Notes under the pieces: model-generated
The model's database searches: none
What the model saw: only the letters and a program-made list of their open reading frames with translations
Told to the model about the DNA's origin: nothing
Source: Corynebacterium ulceribovis DSM 45146
GTDB lineage: Bacteria; Actinomycetota; Actinomycetes; Mycobacteriales; Mycobacteriaceae
Length of the DNA stretch: 64,000 bases
Direction: 5' to 3'
NCBI RefSeq assembly: GCF_000372445.1
Contig: NZ_AQUY01000003.1
Coordinates: 124,001 to 188,000, forward strand
Translations under genes and position numbers: made by a program
Shown: in pieces, positions 34,794-44,003 of the stretch
Position numbering within the stretch: the stretch's first letter is position 1
How the letters are laid out: the number at the start of each line of letters is the position of its first letter

Positions 34794-36200
34794 ATGACTC
34801 GTCCTTTGCGAGTAGCTGTCATTGGCTCCGGCCCAGCAGGCGTTTACGCATCCGACGCCCTGCTGAAATCTGAACGAGAGGTCAGCATCGACCTATTCGA
34901 AAAGATGCCGGCACCGTTTGGCCTGATCCGCTACGGCGTGGCCCCAGACCACCCGCGCATCAAAGGCATTATCCGCTCCCTGCACAAGGTGATGGACAAT
35001 CCGAACCTTCGCCTGATTGGCAACGTCGAAATTGGCAAAGACCTTGCCATCGACGACCTGTGGAAGTTCTACGACGCCGCCATCATTGCCACCGGCGCTG
35101 TTGGCGACCGCCCAATGGGCATCCCTGGCGAGGACCTCGACGGTAGCTGGGGCGCCGGCGAGTTCGTCGGTTTCTACGACGGCAACCCACTATTTGAGCG
35201 CGACTGGGACCTGTCTGCGGAGAAGGTTGCGGTTATTGGTGTCGGTAACGTGGGCCTGGATATTGCGCGCGTGCTGGCGAAGACCGCCGATGAACTGCAC
35301 GTGACGGAAATTCCGGACAATGTATATGAGGCACTGAAGAAGAATCAGGCCAAGGAAGTGCATGTGTTCGGTCGCCGTGGCCCAGCGCAGGCGAAGTTCA
35401 CGCCGCTGGAGCTGAAGGAACTGGACTACTCCGACACCATCGAAGTGATTGTGAACCCGGAGGACATTGACTACGACGAGGCGTCGGAAAATGCGCGCCG
35501 TAGCTCGAAGATTGTGGATATGGTCTGCGAAACGCTGGAGGGTTACGCCATCCGCGACCGCCAAGGCAACCCACACAAGCTGTACATTCACTTCTTTGAG
35601 TCGCCAGTGGAGATTCTGGGTGAGGACGGCAAGGTTGTTGGCCTGCGCACCGAACGCACTGAGCTGACTGGTGATGGCCGCGTGCGGTCGACCGGTAAGA
35701 CCACGGATTGGGATTTCGGTGCGGTGTACCACGCGGTGGGTTACAAGTCTGATCCGTTGCCGGATGTGCCGTTTGACGAGCGCACGAACACCATTCCGAA
35801 TGAGGGCGGCCGTGTGCTGGTGGAGCCGAAGCGTGAGGTCCCTGCCGGTGAGGTCGGCGATGAGGTTAATGCGTCGACGAATGCGTTCGTCACGTCTCTG
35901 TACACCACTGGTTGGGTGCGCCGTGGCCCGGTCGGCCTGATTGGTAACACCAAGGGTGACGCCAATGAGGCGGTTGCGAACCTGCTGATGGATTCGGAGC
36001 AGGGCTACCTGAATGACCCGGTCGCGCCGGAAGAGTCGGCGATTATTGAGGAGCTGGAGTCCCGCGGTATCCGCTACACCACGTGGGAGGGTTGGCACCA
36101 GCTTGATGCCGCGGAGCGCGCCGCCGGTGAGGCCGAGGGCCGCGAGCGGAAGAAGGTTGTGGAGTGGGAGGACATGGTGCGCCACTCCCGCGGTGAGTAG
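34794..36200 (+). CDS. fprA: NADPH-ferredoxin reductase FprA
   Basis: 468 residues, related to mitochondrial adrenodoxin reductase. The FAD site is at the start (VAVIGSGPAGVYASDALL). LIRYGVAPDHPRIK follows, then the NADP site VAVIGVGNVGLDIARVLAKTADEL, and near the C-terminus WVRRGPVGLIGNTKGDANEAV. It transfers electrons from NADPH to a ferredoxin, often for P450s or iron metabolism. Monocistronic, with a perfect terminator 45 bases after the stop. Confidence 0.94.
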   Translation: MTRPLRVAVIGSGPAGVYASDALLKSEREVSIDLFEKMPAPFGLIRYGVAPDHPRIKGIIRSLHKVMDNPNLRLIGNVEIGKDLAIDDLWKFYDAAIIATGAVGDRPMGIPGEDLDGSWGAGEFVGFYDGNPLFERDWDLSAEKVAVIGVGNVGLDIARVLAKTADELHVTEIPDNVYEALKKNQAKEVHVFGRRGPAQAKFTPLELKELDYSDTIEVIVNPEDIDYDEASENARRSSKIVDMVCETLEGYAIRDRQGNPHKLYIHFFESPVEILGEDGKVVGLRTERTELTGDGRVRSTGKTTDWDFGAVYHAVGYKSDPLPDVPFDERTNTIPNEGGRVLVEPKREVPAGEVGDEVNASTNAFVTSLYTTGWVRRGPVGLIGNTKGDANEAVANLLMDSEQGYLNDPVAPEESAIIEELESRGIRYTTWEGWHQLDAAERAAGEAEGRERKKVVEWEDMVRHSRGE

Positions 36201-36244
36201 GTGGTCACCGGTTTCGCTTATTGACGTTTATAGGCGGCGAAGTG

Positions 36245-36278
36245 AAGGGGCCCAGGGAAGAAATTCCCTGGGCCCCTT
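36245..36278. terminator. Perfect 15-bp terminator after fprA
   Basis: AAGGGGCCCAGGGAA (36245-36259) and TTCCCTGGGCCCCTT (36264-36278) are exact complements with a GAAA tetraloop. A TTTCTTGTTCCTT tract follows on the plus strand. It may also end the minus-strand surface-protein gene, where the U-run is weaker. Confidence 0.85.
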
Positions 36279-36331
36279 TCTTGTTCCTTAACTCTTACTG
36301 CCTAGGTCTGGCTACCTCTGACTAGTCCGGG

Positions 36332-38038
36332 TTAGTCTTCCGTGCGGCGGCGACGGATGACGTATGCCAGTGCTAGGCCGGCGGTTGCCATCGCAAGAAG
36401 GGCTAGCGCGAACATGGTGATGTCCACACCGGTGCGTGCCATGACACCACGGACACCAGTTGGTGCAGTGTAATGTCCGGCAGCAACCGCCTCTGCTGGG
36501 GTGTTATTCGCTGGCGCACTTTCCGCTGGGGCGTGCGCACCAGGGACCTTGACAGCTGGAGCTGGCTGGGCTGGTCGGTAGGACTTGATCGCTTCTTCTG
36601 GTCGGTTCGGGGTGCGGTCCGCCTGGTAGGTCGGCGTACCGGTAATGCCATAGAGCAGGCCGCCGATGCCGAACAGGCTGGTCAGAATGGTTACGATCCA
36701 TCCCATGTCGGCTGGCTTTGGCGAAGGCTTCGGCGCAGGAGCAGGAGCAGGAGCAGGAGCTGGCACTGGTGCCGGCGGTACGTCCTCGTCGGCTTCAGGA
36801 GTCACTGGTGGAACAACTGGTGCCGGTGGAACTTCCTCCTCTTCGACAGGCGTCGGAGCTGGCGGAACAACTGGCGCCTCTGCAACGCGCACAGTCTGGT
36901 CAACATCGTTAATGTCCTCATGTTTACCAACAAATCGCTTCGCTAGGTCCTCCAACTCAGGAGCGGAATCCTCGGCAATCGCGCCTTTGAAAAGGTACTC
37001 AAAGACAACAAGTTCTTTACCGGCGTAGCCTTCTGGGACCTCAAACTCGACATCTACTTCGTTGGTTGCACCAGCGACGAATTCCTTCTTACCGCCGATC
37101 GCGGTGATAGCAGGCTTGCCGAAAGCATCCTTGTCCATGATGCGACCGAGCAAAGTGTAGGTCTCGCCTTCTTCAAGGTTGGTGATCGTGACCTTGTCAG
37201 TGACCTTGCCGCCTTCAGCTGGAACAACCTTGTTGTCCGCGGCGTTGTCGGTCGTAGCGAAGGTGTCGACGTGTGGTTCCTCCAACGAGCGACCTGTTTC
37301 TTTGTGCACCGGTTCAGCACTCAGCAGGTGCTGGTAGCCATTACGGCCACTGTCATCCAGAGGAGACAGGTAAATGTGAAGCGCCATTTCTTCTGGCACA
37401 GTCACAAGCTCGGGAGCGTCCTCAACATGATTACCGATGAGTGCCTGGTATGCGGATTTCATTGCTGGCCGGATATCCGGAGTCGCGTAGTTGTAGCTCG
37501 GAGAAGCCCCACCGATGGTGCTCGAGTCTGTGAAGTGCCAGACTGCATCCTGAGTGACTTCGTAGAATGCACCGTCAGACAGTCCAAAGTGTTCTTTCAG
37601 TCCGGCTGCATTGTTGTCGTAACCATTGTAAATGGCGGTAAGGATTCCCTTTTCCAAAGACTCGGCATCCTCAAGTGGTTTCATTGCGAGTTCATGGAAC
37701 CCGCCATTGGTGACTAGAGTTCCAGTGAACTGGGGCTTTTGCGATGAGCTACCCAGTGGTGGGTACGAACGCTGCAGGTTGAAGCAGTAGACAGTTTTGC
37801 CGTCTGCTGCGGTCAGTTCGCCGTCCAGCTTCTCGGAAACAAACAGGAAGTTATCGAACGAGGTTTGTCCGTTCGTTTCCAGCCCTTTTTCATCCATGTA
37901 GCCGCGGAACACTCGTGCCTGCTGAGCGCCATCTGCTGCTACGCCGTCCGTGGCCTGCGCCACGCGCGCGCAGGCGAGCATCATGCTGAAGGCTAGGAGC
38001 ACCGCCAGCATTAGTCGCAAAGGGGTCACCTTTGTCAT
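36332..38038 (-). CDS. Thioester-domain / VaFE-repeat surface protein 1
   Basis: 568 residues from the ATG at 38036-38038 behind GGAGG. The signal peptide is cleaved near AQA (29). The TQXA thioester domain shows the reactive pair: Cys85 in VYCFNLQRSYPP and Gln163 in VTQDAVWHFTDS. Such domains bind host surfaces covalently. One VaFE repeat at about 275-370 ends in VVFEYLF and probably forms an isopeptide bond. A Pro/Ala/Glu linker, an internal hydrophobic stretch (GWIVTILTSLFGIGGLLYG) and a second linker follow. The end is a sorting-like signal MARTG (533-537), a hydrophobic helix and RRRRTED. No canonical LPXTG. Paralogue of the next gene. Confidence 0.85.
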   Translation of the reverse strand: MTKVTPLRLMLAVLLAFSMMLACARVAQATDGVAADGAQQARVFRGYMDEKGLETNGQTSFDNFLFVSEKLDGELTAADGKTVYCFNLQRSYPPLGSSSQKPQFTGTLVTNGGFHELAMKPLEDAESLEKGILTAIYNGYDNNAAGLKEHFGLSDGAFYEVTQDAVWHFTDSSTIGGASPSYNYATPDIRPAMKSAYQALIGNHVEDAPELVTVPEEMALHIYLSPLDDSGRNGYQHLLSAEPVHKETGRSLEEPHVDTFATTDNAADNKVVPAEGGKVTDKVTITNLEEGETYTLLGRIMDKDAFGKPAITAIGGKKEFVAGATNEVDVEFEVPEGYAGKELVVFEYLFKGAIAEDSAPELEDLAKRFVGKHEDINDVDQTVRVAEAPVVPPAPTPVEEEEVPPAPVVPPVTPEADEDVPPAPVPAPAPAPAPAPKPSPKPADMGWIVTILTSLFGIGGLLYGITGTPTYQADRTPNRPEEAIKSYRPAQPAPAVKVPGAHAPAESAPANNTPAEAVAAGHYTAPTGVRGVMARTGVDITMFALALLAMATAGLALAYVIRRRRTED

Positions 38039-38044
38039 TGTCAC

Positions 38045-38061
38045 CTCCGTGTAGAGCGGAG
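38045..38061 (-). promoter_or_regulatory. Shine-Dalgarno-sequestering hairpin, surface protein 1
   Basis: On the minus strand CTCCG pairs with CGGAG across seven bases. The 3' arm is part of the Shine-Dalgarno CGGAGGTGACA just before the ATG. A matching hairpin precedes surface protein 2. Confidence 0.45.
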
Positions 38062-38517
38062 CTTTTCTACTGTGTCTAGAACCCCGCGATTTCAAGTATG
38101 AAATCAGAAGCTATACCAAGCTAAATACACGGCACAAGCAGGCATTATCTTGAAAATCCACTACCAAAGTGGACAGATCCGTAATCCCCCTTCGCCTGCC
38201 ATCAAACTTCATTATTCAGCGCTGGTTCAGCGGCTTTTTTACAGTAGTCACCAACATGAAAAACACCCGCGCTACCCCCTGACCCAGCCTCATAGAACAC
38301 ACTTCCCTCTGCGCGTGGGTAACTTTCGCGTGTTTTACTATCCCAGCAGCCTGATCCTTGTCGGAAAACTTCATCATTTGCGCTGGAAAACACACACATT
38401 CTGGACTATTACTCAGCGCACTTGTCCTGCAAGGAAGTGCCCGGCTGCACCTGCGGCGGTGTGCCAGATACGCGACACCATCAGATCAGCGCCCGGCTAC
38501 TTGCAACCAACACAGAA

Positions 38518-38556
38518 AGAGGCAGCCTCCCATTTCACTGGGAAACTGCCTCTTTT
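38518..38556. terminator. Terminator-like hairpin, GGCAG family copy 1
   Basis: AGAGGCAG/CTGCCTCT and the inner TCCCA/TGGGA form a long stem with a TTTCAC loop; TTTT follows on plus and CTTTC on minus. It lies about 65 bases past the stop of surface protein 2. Related copies occur at 41055 and 43925. Confidence 0.65.
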
Positions 38557-38619
38557 GATGAAGTTTTGCGGGCTACCTAAGCCCTAGTTGTTCGCTTTTC
38601 GACGGATTGAATCCGTTTC

Positions 38620-40713
38620 TTATGCGTTGCGGCGGCGTAGTGCAGCTGCGAAACCTGCAGCGGACATCAGCATCAGCGCCAACACAGCCAAGAAGATATT
38701 CACGCCAGTATCCGCAGAGATACCGCGGGAATTATTCTGAGCCGACTGGACGCCTTCGGACAGCTTCGGAGCAGGCTTCTGCCCTTGTGGGGCTGGGTTT
38801 TCAGGCGACTTCTGACTTGGCTTATCTGCCTTGCTTGGGGAGTCCTTGCCCGGAGTCTTCGACTCAGGCTTGGAAGCCTTGTCGTCCGGCTTCGGAGTCT
38901 TCGGCTTGTCTGGGGTCGAAGAACCAGACGAGCCGGAAGAGCCATTGGAGCTCAAACCGATCAGACCGACCACACCAACAATCAGCGCAATAATCCAGCC
39001 CCACTTGCTAGAACCGTTGGTATCTGGAATCTCTGGGACTTCCGGCACTCCAGGCACCTCTGGTGCCGTCACAGTGACAGTCTGACCCGCATCGTTAATA
39101 TCGTCGTGAGACTTGATGAACTTCTGATCGCCAGAACCATCACCCGACTCAGGATTGACCACGCCTTCAAACAAGTACTCAAAGACCACATACTCAGAGT
39201 CTTCATCCACAGTCGGAGCAGTCAGCTCCACATCAACAAATCCATCAGGATCATCACTGGTCGTGAAAGTCTGGTTCTTCACATCTACCGGCTGCGGATC
39301 CCCAGTTGGAACAAAGCCTTCCTTCTTCACCAACATCGCAATCAGCGTGTATTGAGTATTCGGCTTCAAACCGGTGTATGTCACTGTGTCGACAATGGTG
39401 CCACCGGACTCAACAGATTTATCCTCGTCAGCCTTATCCTTCGCCACCGTGCCCAAGGTGATTGGGTTGTCTGCATCAGCAATAGTGAACGTCTGCTTCT
39501 CGTCCATGATGTCTTCATGGACAGCAATCGGCTCGCCAACAGGATTCCCGTAGGTATCTGCCTTGTACAGCCGCTCAAACACAACCATCGTACGGTTGTG
39601 CCAACCAGCCGGAACATCAAACTCCACATTGACCGTGTCGCTGGTGTTAGTAGCAGTCGGACGGAACTCCGCCGACCGTGCCTTGATGTTGGTAACAACG
39701 GTTTCACCGTTCTTACCCTTTTCCATCAGCTCACCAACAACTACATAAGGCTCACCAATATTCAGGCCCTTGTACTCCACGGTATCGACAACCTTGCCAC
39801 CTTCAGCGGCAAGCACCTTGTCACTGTTGCTAGGAACAGTCACAGTGGTACCAAGAATTTCTGGATTTGCTGGAGCAGGAACTACTGGTTCCTCCACGAG
39901 AGGTTCGCCGGTTTCGTCAACTGGGACGGCGCTCAGTAGGTTCTGATATTCTTTCCAACCGTCTTTGAGAAACCGATTCTTAGCGACGTATAGATGTAGC
40001 GCCATTTCTCCTGGAACCGGCTTCAACTCGGGGACACTGTCCACTCCAGCGAGAACCGGTGCATCTGTTTGACCCAGCAAAGTAAAATAAGCTTGTTGCA
40101 TTGACAGCTGTGCATCTACAGCTGCGTCGCTAAAGCTGTTAGCTGCAGCAGAGTCGGTATAGAACCAAATTGCAGCCTGGGTGACTCTATAGAACTCACG
40201 GTTGCTAAGCCCAAATCTCTTCTGGATCGCGTTATGGGCACCTTTTTCTACGTTCTGATTAAAGCCATTGAGGATTACCGACAGCACATTTTGCTTAAGC
40301 GTTGCTGGATCGCGCGGGTTCTCTGCATGCTCCTTAATTTCGGCTTCCGACGAGATTACCTCTTTGTATAGCTGAACAGCTTCACTTTGTTTAGGTGCTT
40401 GGTCTGTTACATCGCCGTGAGGCGGGAACGCACGACTCAGGTTAAAACAATAGGCAAGCGTGCCATCTTCATGGGTCAACTCATCATTCAGATTTTCAGA
40501 GACATAGAGCGCCGGCTTCCGATTTCCACCCCGATCAGCCAAGGCATCTTGATCCATAAAGCCTCTAAACTTGTACTCACTGTCTTGGCCTACAGTTGCA
40601 TCAGCTGCAGGGTCATTTAGATCCTGAGCCTCCGCAGTACGCACAAATCCTGTCAATAGGCTGATAGTCAGCAGCACTGCAAGTAACAGGCGCCAAGGAA
40701 TGGGCTTTGCCAT
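38620..40713 (-). CDS. Thioester-domain / VaFE-repeat surface protein 2
   Basis: 697 residues; ATG behind GGAGGG. Signal peptide to about residue 29 (AEA). Thioester pair: Cys89 in LAYCFNLSRAFPP and Gln179 in VTQAAIWFYTDS. Two VaFE/Cna-B-like repeats (about 290-400 and 410-525) end in VVFERLY and VVFEYLF. Then come GWIIALIVGVVGLIGL (hydrophobic), a Ser/Pro/Lys linker of about 90 residues (TPDKPKTPKPDDKASKPE), and a sorting-like SADTG (666-670) with helix and RRRNA tail. xAxTG resembles class E sortase signals. Role inferred: adhesion through a covalent thioester. No sortase gene lies in the window. Confidence 0.87.
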   Translation of the reverse strand: MAKPIPWRLLLAVLLTISLLTGFVRTAEAQDLNDPAADATVGQDSEYKFRGFMDQDALADRGGNRKPALYVSENLNDELTHEDGTLAYCFNLSRAFPPHGDVTDQAPKQSEAVQLYKEVISSEAEIKEHAENPRDPATLKQNVLSVILNGFNQNVEKGAHNAIQKRFGLSNREFYRVTQAAIWFYTDSAAANSFSDAAVDAQLSMQQAYFTLLGQTDAPVLAGVDSVPELKPVPGEMALHLYVAKNRFLKDGWKEYQNLLSAVPVDETGEPLVEEPVVPAPANPEILGTTVTVPSNSDKVLAAEGGKVVDTVEYKGLNIGEPYVVVGELMEKGKNGETVVTNIKARSAEFRPTATNTSDTVNVEFDVPAGWHNRTMVVFERLYKADTYGNPVGEPIAVHEDIMDEKQTFTIADADNPITLGTVAKDKADEDKSVESGGTIVDTVTYTGLKPNTQYTLIAMLVKKEGFVPTGDPQPVDVKNQTFTTSDDPDGFVDVELTAPTVDEDSEYVVFEYLFEGVVNPESGDGSGDQKFIKSHDDINDAGQTVTVTAPEVPGVPEVPEIPDTNGSSKWGWIIALIVGVVGLIGLSSNGSSGSSGSSTPDKPKTPKPDDKASKPESKTPGKDSPSKADKPSQKSPENPAPQGQKPAPKLSEGVQSAQNNSRGISADTGVNIFLAVLALMLMSAAGFAAALRRRNA

Positions 40714-40719
40714 ATTTCC

Positions 40720-40736
40720 CTCCGAATTAAGCGGAG
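40720..40736 (-). promoter_or_regulatory. Shine-Dalgarno-sequestering hairpin, surface protein 2
   Basis: Minus strand: CTCCG, seven bases (CTTAATT), CGGAG, then GGAAAT and ATG. The 3' arm is the Shine-Dalgarno. Both stem and spacing match the hairpin at 38045-38061, and GCTCCGCT is identical in the two leaders. Confidence 0.45.
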
Positions 40737-41054
40737 CCTACACTCGACCCCACAGCTTTACACTTGATACTCAACAGTACAGGGGGGGAGACAGTGTATC
40801 GCAACGACTCAGAAACATGCACGTCTCCCACATTTTTTGTGCTCTAGCAACTAATTGACATAGCCGACACAGCACACCTGCTGCCACCAGCGAAAACCTC
40901 GACACCATCGACCTCAACAAGCCCTAGAATTAACACCACACATGGTCGAACTAAACATGAGATTCACCTTGACGTGTGGCAAGGTTCACTTACTTTTCAA
41001 TTAAATACGTCTGGATTTGTGTCCAGAACTTTAGTCATAGTCAGAAAACACGAA

Positions 41055-41085
41055 AGGCAGTCTCCCGAAAATCAGGAAACTGCCT
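41055..41085. terminator. Terminator-like hairpin, GGCAG family copy 2
   Basis: AGGCAGT/ACTGCCT with inner TCC/GGA; AAAATT follows on plus. It lies about 65 bases beyond the purA stop. Confidence 0.6.
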
Positions 41086-41150
41086 AAAATTGTGCGCACT
41101 CGGCGCGTGATTCAATACGCCAGCTAACGTGCGCTCCTAGTGTGCGACCG

Positions 41151-42440
41151 CTACGCGTCCATCACATCATGCACGGTAATCGTCTGGTCGCGGCCTGGGC
41201 CGACGCCAATGTAGGAAATGCGGCAACCCGACAGCTCTTCCAAGCGCTTCACGTAGTCCTGCGCGCGCTGCGGCAGCTCCTCGAAAGTCTTGCAGCCAGT
41301 GATGTCCTCATCCCAGGCAGGCATGGTCTCGAAAATCGGCTCCGCATGGTGGAACTCCGACTGGGTCAGCGGCATCTCATCATGACGCACCCCATCAACG
41401 TCGTATGCCACACAGATTGGAATCTCACCAATGCCGGTCAAGACATCCAGCTTGGTCAGGAACAGGTCAGTGAAACCGTTCACCCGGCTGGCGTAGCGGG
41501 CCAGCACGGAGTCGTACCAGCCGCAGCGGCGCTTGCGGCCAGTGTTCACACCGACCTCACCACCGACGGTCTGCAGGTACTCGCCCCACTTATCAAACAG
41601 CTCCGTTGGGAACGGACCAGCGCCCACACGGGTGGTGTACGCCTTAATAATGCCCAGCGTCGAAGTAATGCGGGTTGGGCCAATGCCTGCGCCGACGCAC
41701 GCACCACCAGACGTCGGGTTCGAGGAAGTCACGAACGGGTAGGTGCCATGGTCGACGTCCAGCATCGTCGCCTGGCCACCTTCCATCAGCACATGCTTGC
41801 CCTCATCCAGCGCCTGGTTCAGCACAAAAGTACTGTCAATCACCATTGGGCGAACCCGGTCGGCGTAGGACAGGAAGTACTCGGCGACCTCATTCGGGTC
41901 AATCGGCGCGCGGTTGTACATCTTCACCAGCATCTGGTTCTTCACATCCAGTGCGGATTCAATCTTCTGCCGCAGAATCGACTCATCGAAGAGGTCCTGC
42001 ACGCGGATACCAATGCGGGCCACCTTGTCCGCGTAGGTCGGGCCGATGCCGCGGCCGGTGGTACCAATCGCGCGCTTGCCCAGGAAGCGTTCCTGCACCC
42101 GGTCCAAGGTGATGTGGTACGGCGACACTAGGTGTGCGTTCGCGGAAATGCGCAGGCGGGAAGCGTCCGCGCCGCGGGCTTCCAAGCCATCAATCTCTTC
42201 GAAAAGCGCCTCGAGGTTAATGACAACACCGTTGCCAAGCACTGGGGTTGCGTTTTCGGAGAGGACACCAGCTGGCAGCAGCTTCAGTTCATACTTTTCG
42301 CCGCCCACCACAACGGTGTGGCCAGCGTTGTTACCGCCGTTTGGTTTGACCACGTAGTCGACGAGGCCGCCGAGAATATCGGTTGCTTTACCTTTGCCTT
42401 CGTCGCCCCACTGAGCACCAACAATAATAATTGCGGCCAT
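41151..42440 (-). CDS. purA: Adenylosuccinate synthetase
   Basis: 429 residues from the ATG at 42438-42440; an upstream ATG at 42470 is less likely because family proteins begin with the [12 protein letters not shown] loop near residue 7. It makes adenylosuccinate from IMP, aspartate and GTP for AMP synthesis. Other motifs: [54 protein letters not shown] and [12 protein letters not shown]. It diverges from the hypothetical gene at 42531. TGTAGAAT at 42483-42490 (minus) may be its extended -10. Confidence 0.96.
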   Translation of the reverse strand: MAAIIIVGAQWGDEGKGKATDILGGLVDYVVKPNGGNNAGHTVVVGGEKYELKLLPAGVLSENATPVLGNGVVINLEALFEEIDGLEARGADASRLRISANAHLVSPYHITLDRVQERFLGKRAIGTTGRGIGPTYADKVARIGIRVQDLFDESILRQKIESALDVKNQMLVKMYNRAPIDPNEVAEYFLSYADRVRPMVIDSTFVLNQALDEGKHVLMEGGQATMLDVDHGTYPFVTSSNPTSGGACVGAGIGPTRITSTLGIIKAYTTRVGAGPFPTELFDKWGEYLQTVGGEVGVNTGRKRRCGWYDSVLARYASRVNGFTDLFLTKLDVLTGIGEIPICVAYDVDGVRHDEMPLTQSEFHHAEPIFETMPAWDEDITGCKTFEELPQRAQDYVKRLEELSGCRISYIGVGPGRDQTITVHDVMDA

Positions 42441-42530
42441 AGTCACGTCACTTTCCGAAAAATCGAGCATGGACGTTTCTTTATTCTACAGCACCGGCTG
42501 GCGCATTTTCCCGGTTGCTACAGTTACGGC

Positions 42531-43394
42531 ATGCGCCTGCACCTGCTGACCTGTGGCACCGAGCTGCCCGACGCCGCCCAGACCGTCCTGCGTGACCTGG
42601 AATTCCCGGTGACCGAACACAGCTTGCCGCCGGTGCCCACCCGCCGTGACCTCACTTTCATCCGCGACGCCGCGAAAGAAGTCCTGCCGGTCGATGACTG
42701 CCCCACCGAGGCAGAGATTCGGCAGCGCCCTGATGTGCCCCACCAAGGGTCACCCGAACGCGCCCCGCAGCAGCCGTCAGAACCGTTGCGGTTGGTGGTG
42801 TTTGGTGCCGATGCCGCGTTGGCCGCTGTCGCTGGGCAGCTGACTAAGTGGGGTTTGCTGTGGGTTGAAGTCGCGTTTGTGCCGGTGGTCCATTCCGTCG
42901 CCGCCACGAACTGGGGCCTAAACACTGACATCGCCGCCGCCACCCGCATCGCGGCCACCGGTGACGTGCAGCCGGTGCCGCTGATTCGTGACGAAAACGG
43001 CCACGCCATCGTCGGCTACGCGCAGCTACTACCGGCCGCAGATGCCGACGACTCCCCCACCGCTTTGACCGGAGAGGTATGGGTCGACCAGGCCGAGCTG
43101 TTCTCCGGGACCACCGCGGGGGTTCAGGTCCGACCGCTTATTGACGCGCCAGGGCTTGTCGCTGCCGAAATCGCGGAACCGCAGCCCGCAGGATGGCCAG
43201 CAAAACTTCGGCATAAGACTGTGCTGCGCGATGTGCACGGCAAACCGCGGCAGCCCCGCCGCCCACTGACCGGGCGAGCTGTGCAAGCTGGCTCCCCTGG
43301 CTTCACCTATATCCACGACGGGGTTGCGGCGAAAAAGCCACTCGAGCGAGTGACCATCTACCGGCACCTATTTGACTTGCAGCTGGTCCGCTAG
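42531..43394 (+). CDS. Conserved corynebacterial protein, unknown function
   Basis: 287 residues; the ATG at 42531 gives MRLHLLTCGTELP. The frame is open further upstream but opposite purA. No known domain is recognised. An N-terminal alpha/beta-like segment (LVVFGADAALAAVAGQLTKWGLLWVEVAFVPV) resembles the start of an ATP-NAD/diacylglycerol kinase-like or glycosyltransferase-like fold, but too weakly to call. The C-terminal part is Pro/Arg-rich. A hypothetical gene is found beside purA in related genomes as well. Confidence 0.7.
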   Translation: MRLHLLTCGTELPDAAQTVLRDLEFPVTEHSLPPVPTRRDLTFIRDAAKEVLPVDDCPTEAEIRQRPDVPHQGSPERAPQQPSEPLRLVVFGADAALAAVAGQLTKWGLLWVEVAFVPVVHSVAATNWGLNTDIAAATRIAATGDVQPVPLIRDENGHAIVGYAQLLPAADADDSPTALTGEVWVDQAELFSGTTAGVQVRPLIDAPGLVAAEIAEPQPAGWPAKLRHKTVLRDVHGKPRQPRRPLTGRAVQAGSPGFTYIHDGVAAKKPLERVTIYRHLFDLQLVR

Positions 43395-43419
43395 CTGCGC
43401 AGCCAGCTGGCGCGCGGGT

Positions 43420-43821
43420 TTAGTCCGCTAGCCCGGTGTGTGCCATTGCTTCTGGGTCGAAGTCAGAGACCAGCACTCGGCAGCGCTCGTACTCATCGTC
43501 TTCGCCGATGGCTTGCGCCGCCAGCGCCAACAAAGCAGTTGCGCGGATGACGCCACGGTTCGGCTCATGCGACCACGGCACCGGCCCGAAACCGCGCCAA
43601 CCATTGCCACGTAGCGCATCCAGTCCGCGGTGGTAGCCCGTGCGGGCGAAGGCATAAGCGGTCACTGCGTCACCATCTTTCAGTTCCGCTTCAGCTAAAT
43701 CTGCCCACGCAGCGGAGTCTTTCGGGAAGTCGCGCACAATATCGCGAGCACTGTCGCCAGCCGCCCGACGCTGATCAACGTCAACAAGCGCAGGGAGGCG
43801 GACTGGGGCCGGGGCCATCAT
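43420..43821 (-). CDS. DUF3151 protein
   Basis: 133 residues from the ATG at 43819-43821 behind AAGGAAAG. It matches DUF3151 across its length: LVDVDQRRAAGDSARDIVRDFPKDSAAWADLAE, AYAFARTGYHRGLDALRGNGWRG and GPVPWSHEPNRGV. The fold looks TPR-like helical. In Actinobacteria it is the standing neighbour of the class II aldolase gene, as here. Function unknown. A copy of the 11-mer (GCTTGTTGACG) lies in its LVDV codons (43779-43789). Confidence 0.85.
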   Translation of the reverse strand: MMAPAPVRLPALVDVDQRRAAGDSARDIVRDFPKDSAAWADLAEAELKDGDAVTAYAFARTGYHRGLDALRGNGWRGFGPVPWSHEPNRGVIRATALLALAAQAIGEDDEYERCRVLVSDFDPEAMAHTGLAD

Positions 43822-43924
43822 GTCTTTCCTTGTAACCATGCAGCCGAGCCTAGCCAGAAGTGGCGCGACAGGGGGCGAAACCGCTGGCAACCGGCTGACG
43901 ACCAGCCGGCAACCGGATCGCAAA

Positions 43925-43952
43925 AGGCAGCTTCCACGGCGGGAAACTGCCT
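43925..43952. terminator. Terminator-like hairpin, GGCAG family copy 3
   Basis: AGGCAG/CTGCCT with inner TTCC/GGAA and a six-base loop. It lies 52 bases past the fba stop. No strong U-run. Confidence 0.5.
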
Positions 43953-44003
43953 GATGGGTGGCTCCGCTGAAGTCAGCGGGACCGGCGGAGCCGATGTGCG
44001 ATT

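Larger units (their letters stand above)
38039..38619. other. Intergenic region between the two surface-protein genes
   Basis: About 580 bases without a convincing gene. From left to right it holds the leader of surface protein 1 with a Shine-Dalgarno hairpin (38045-38061), an AT-rich stretch at 38090-38270 likely to contain its promoter, a weak AAAACAC.../CGCGTGTTTT inverted repeat (38258-38338) and the terminator of surface protein 2 (38518-38556). Base composition is more AT-rich than the flanking housekeeping genes. Confidence 0.5.
40714..41150. other. Intergenic region between surface protein 2 and purA
   Basis: 437 bases. It contains the surface protein 2 leader hairpin (40720-40736), an AT-rich promoter-like part (40830-41050, e.g. 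TTTTCAATTAAATACG), and the purA terminator (41055-41085). No gene is evident. The last 60 bases before the purA stop are G+C-rich and unremarkable. Confidence 0.5.

Noticed and set aside
38150..38587. Possible 145-codon gene between the surface proteins
   Set aside because: No ribosome site or protein-like pattern, and it runs through a terminator hairpin.
36332..40713. Pilin genes with LPXTG sorting signals
   Set aside because: No LPXTG, no pilin motif and no sortase gene; thioester and VaFE features fit better.
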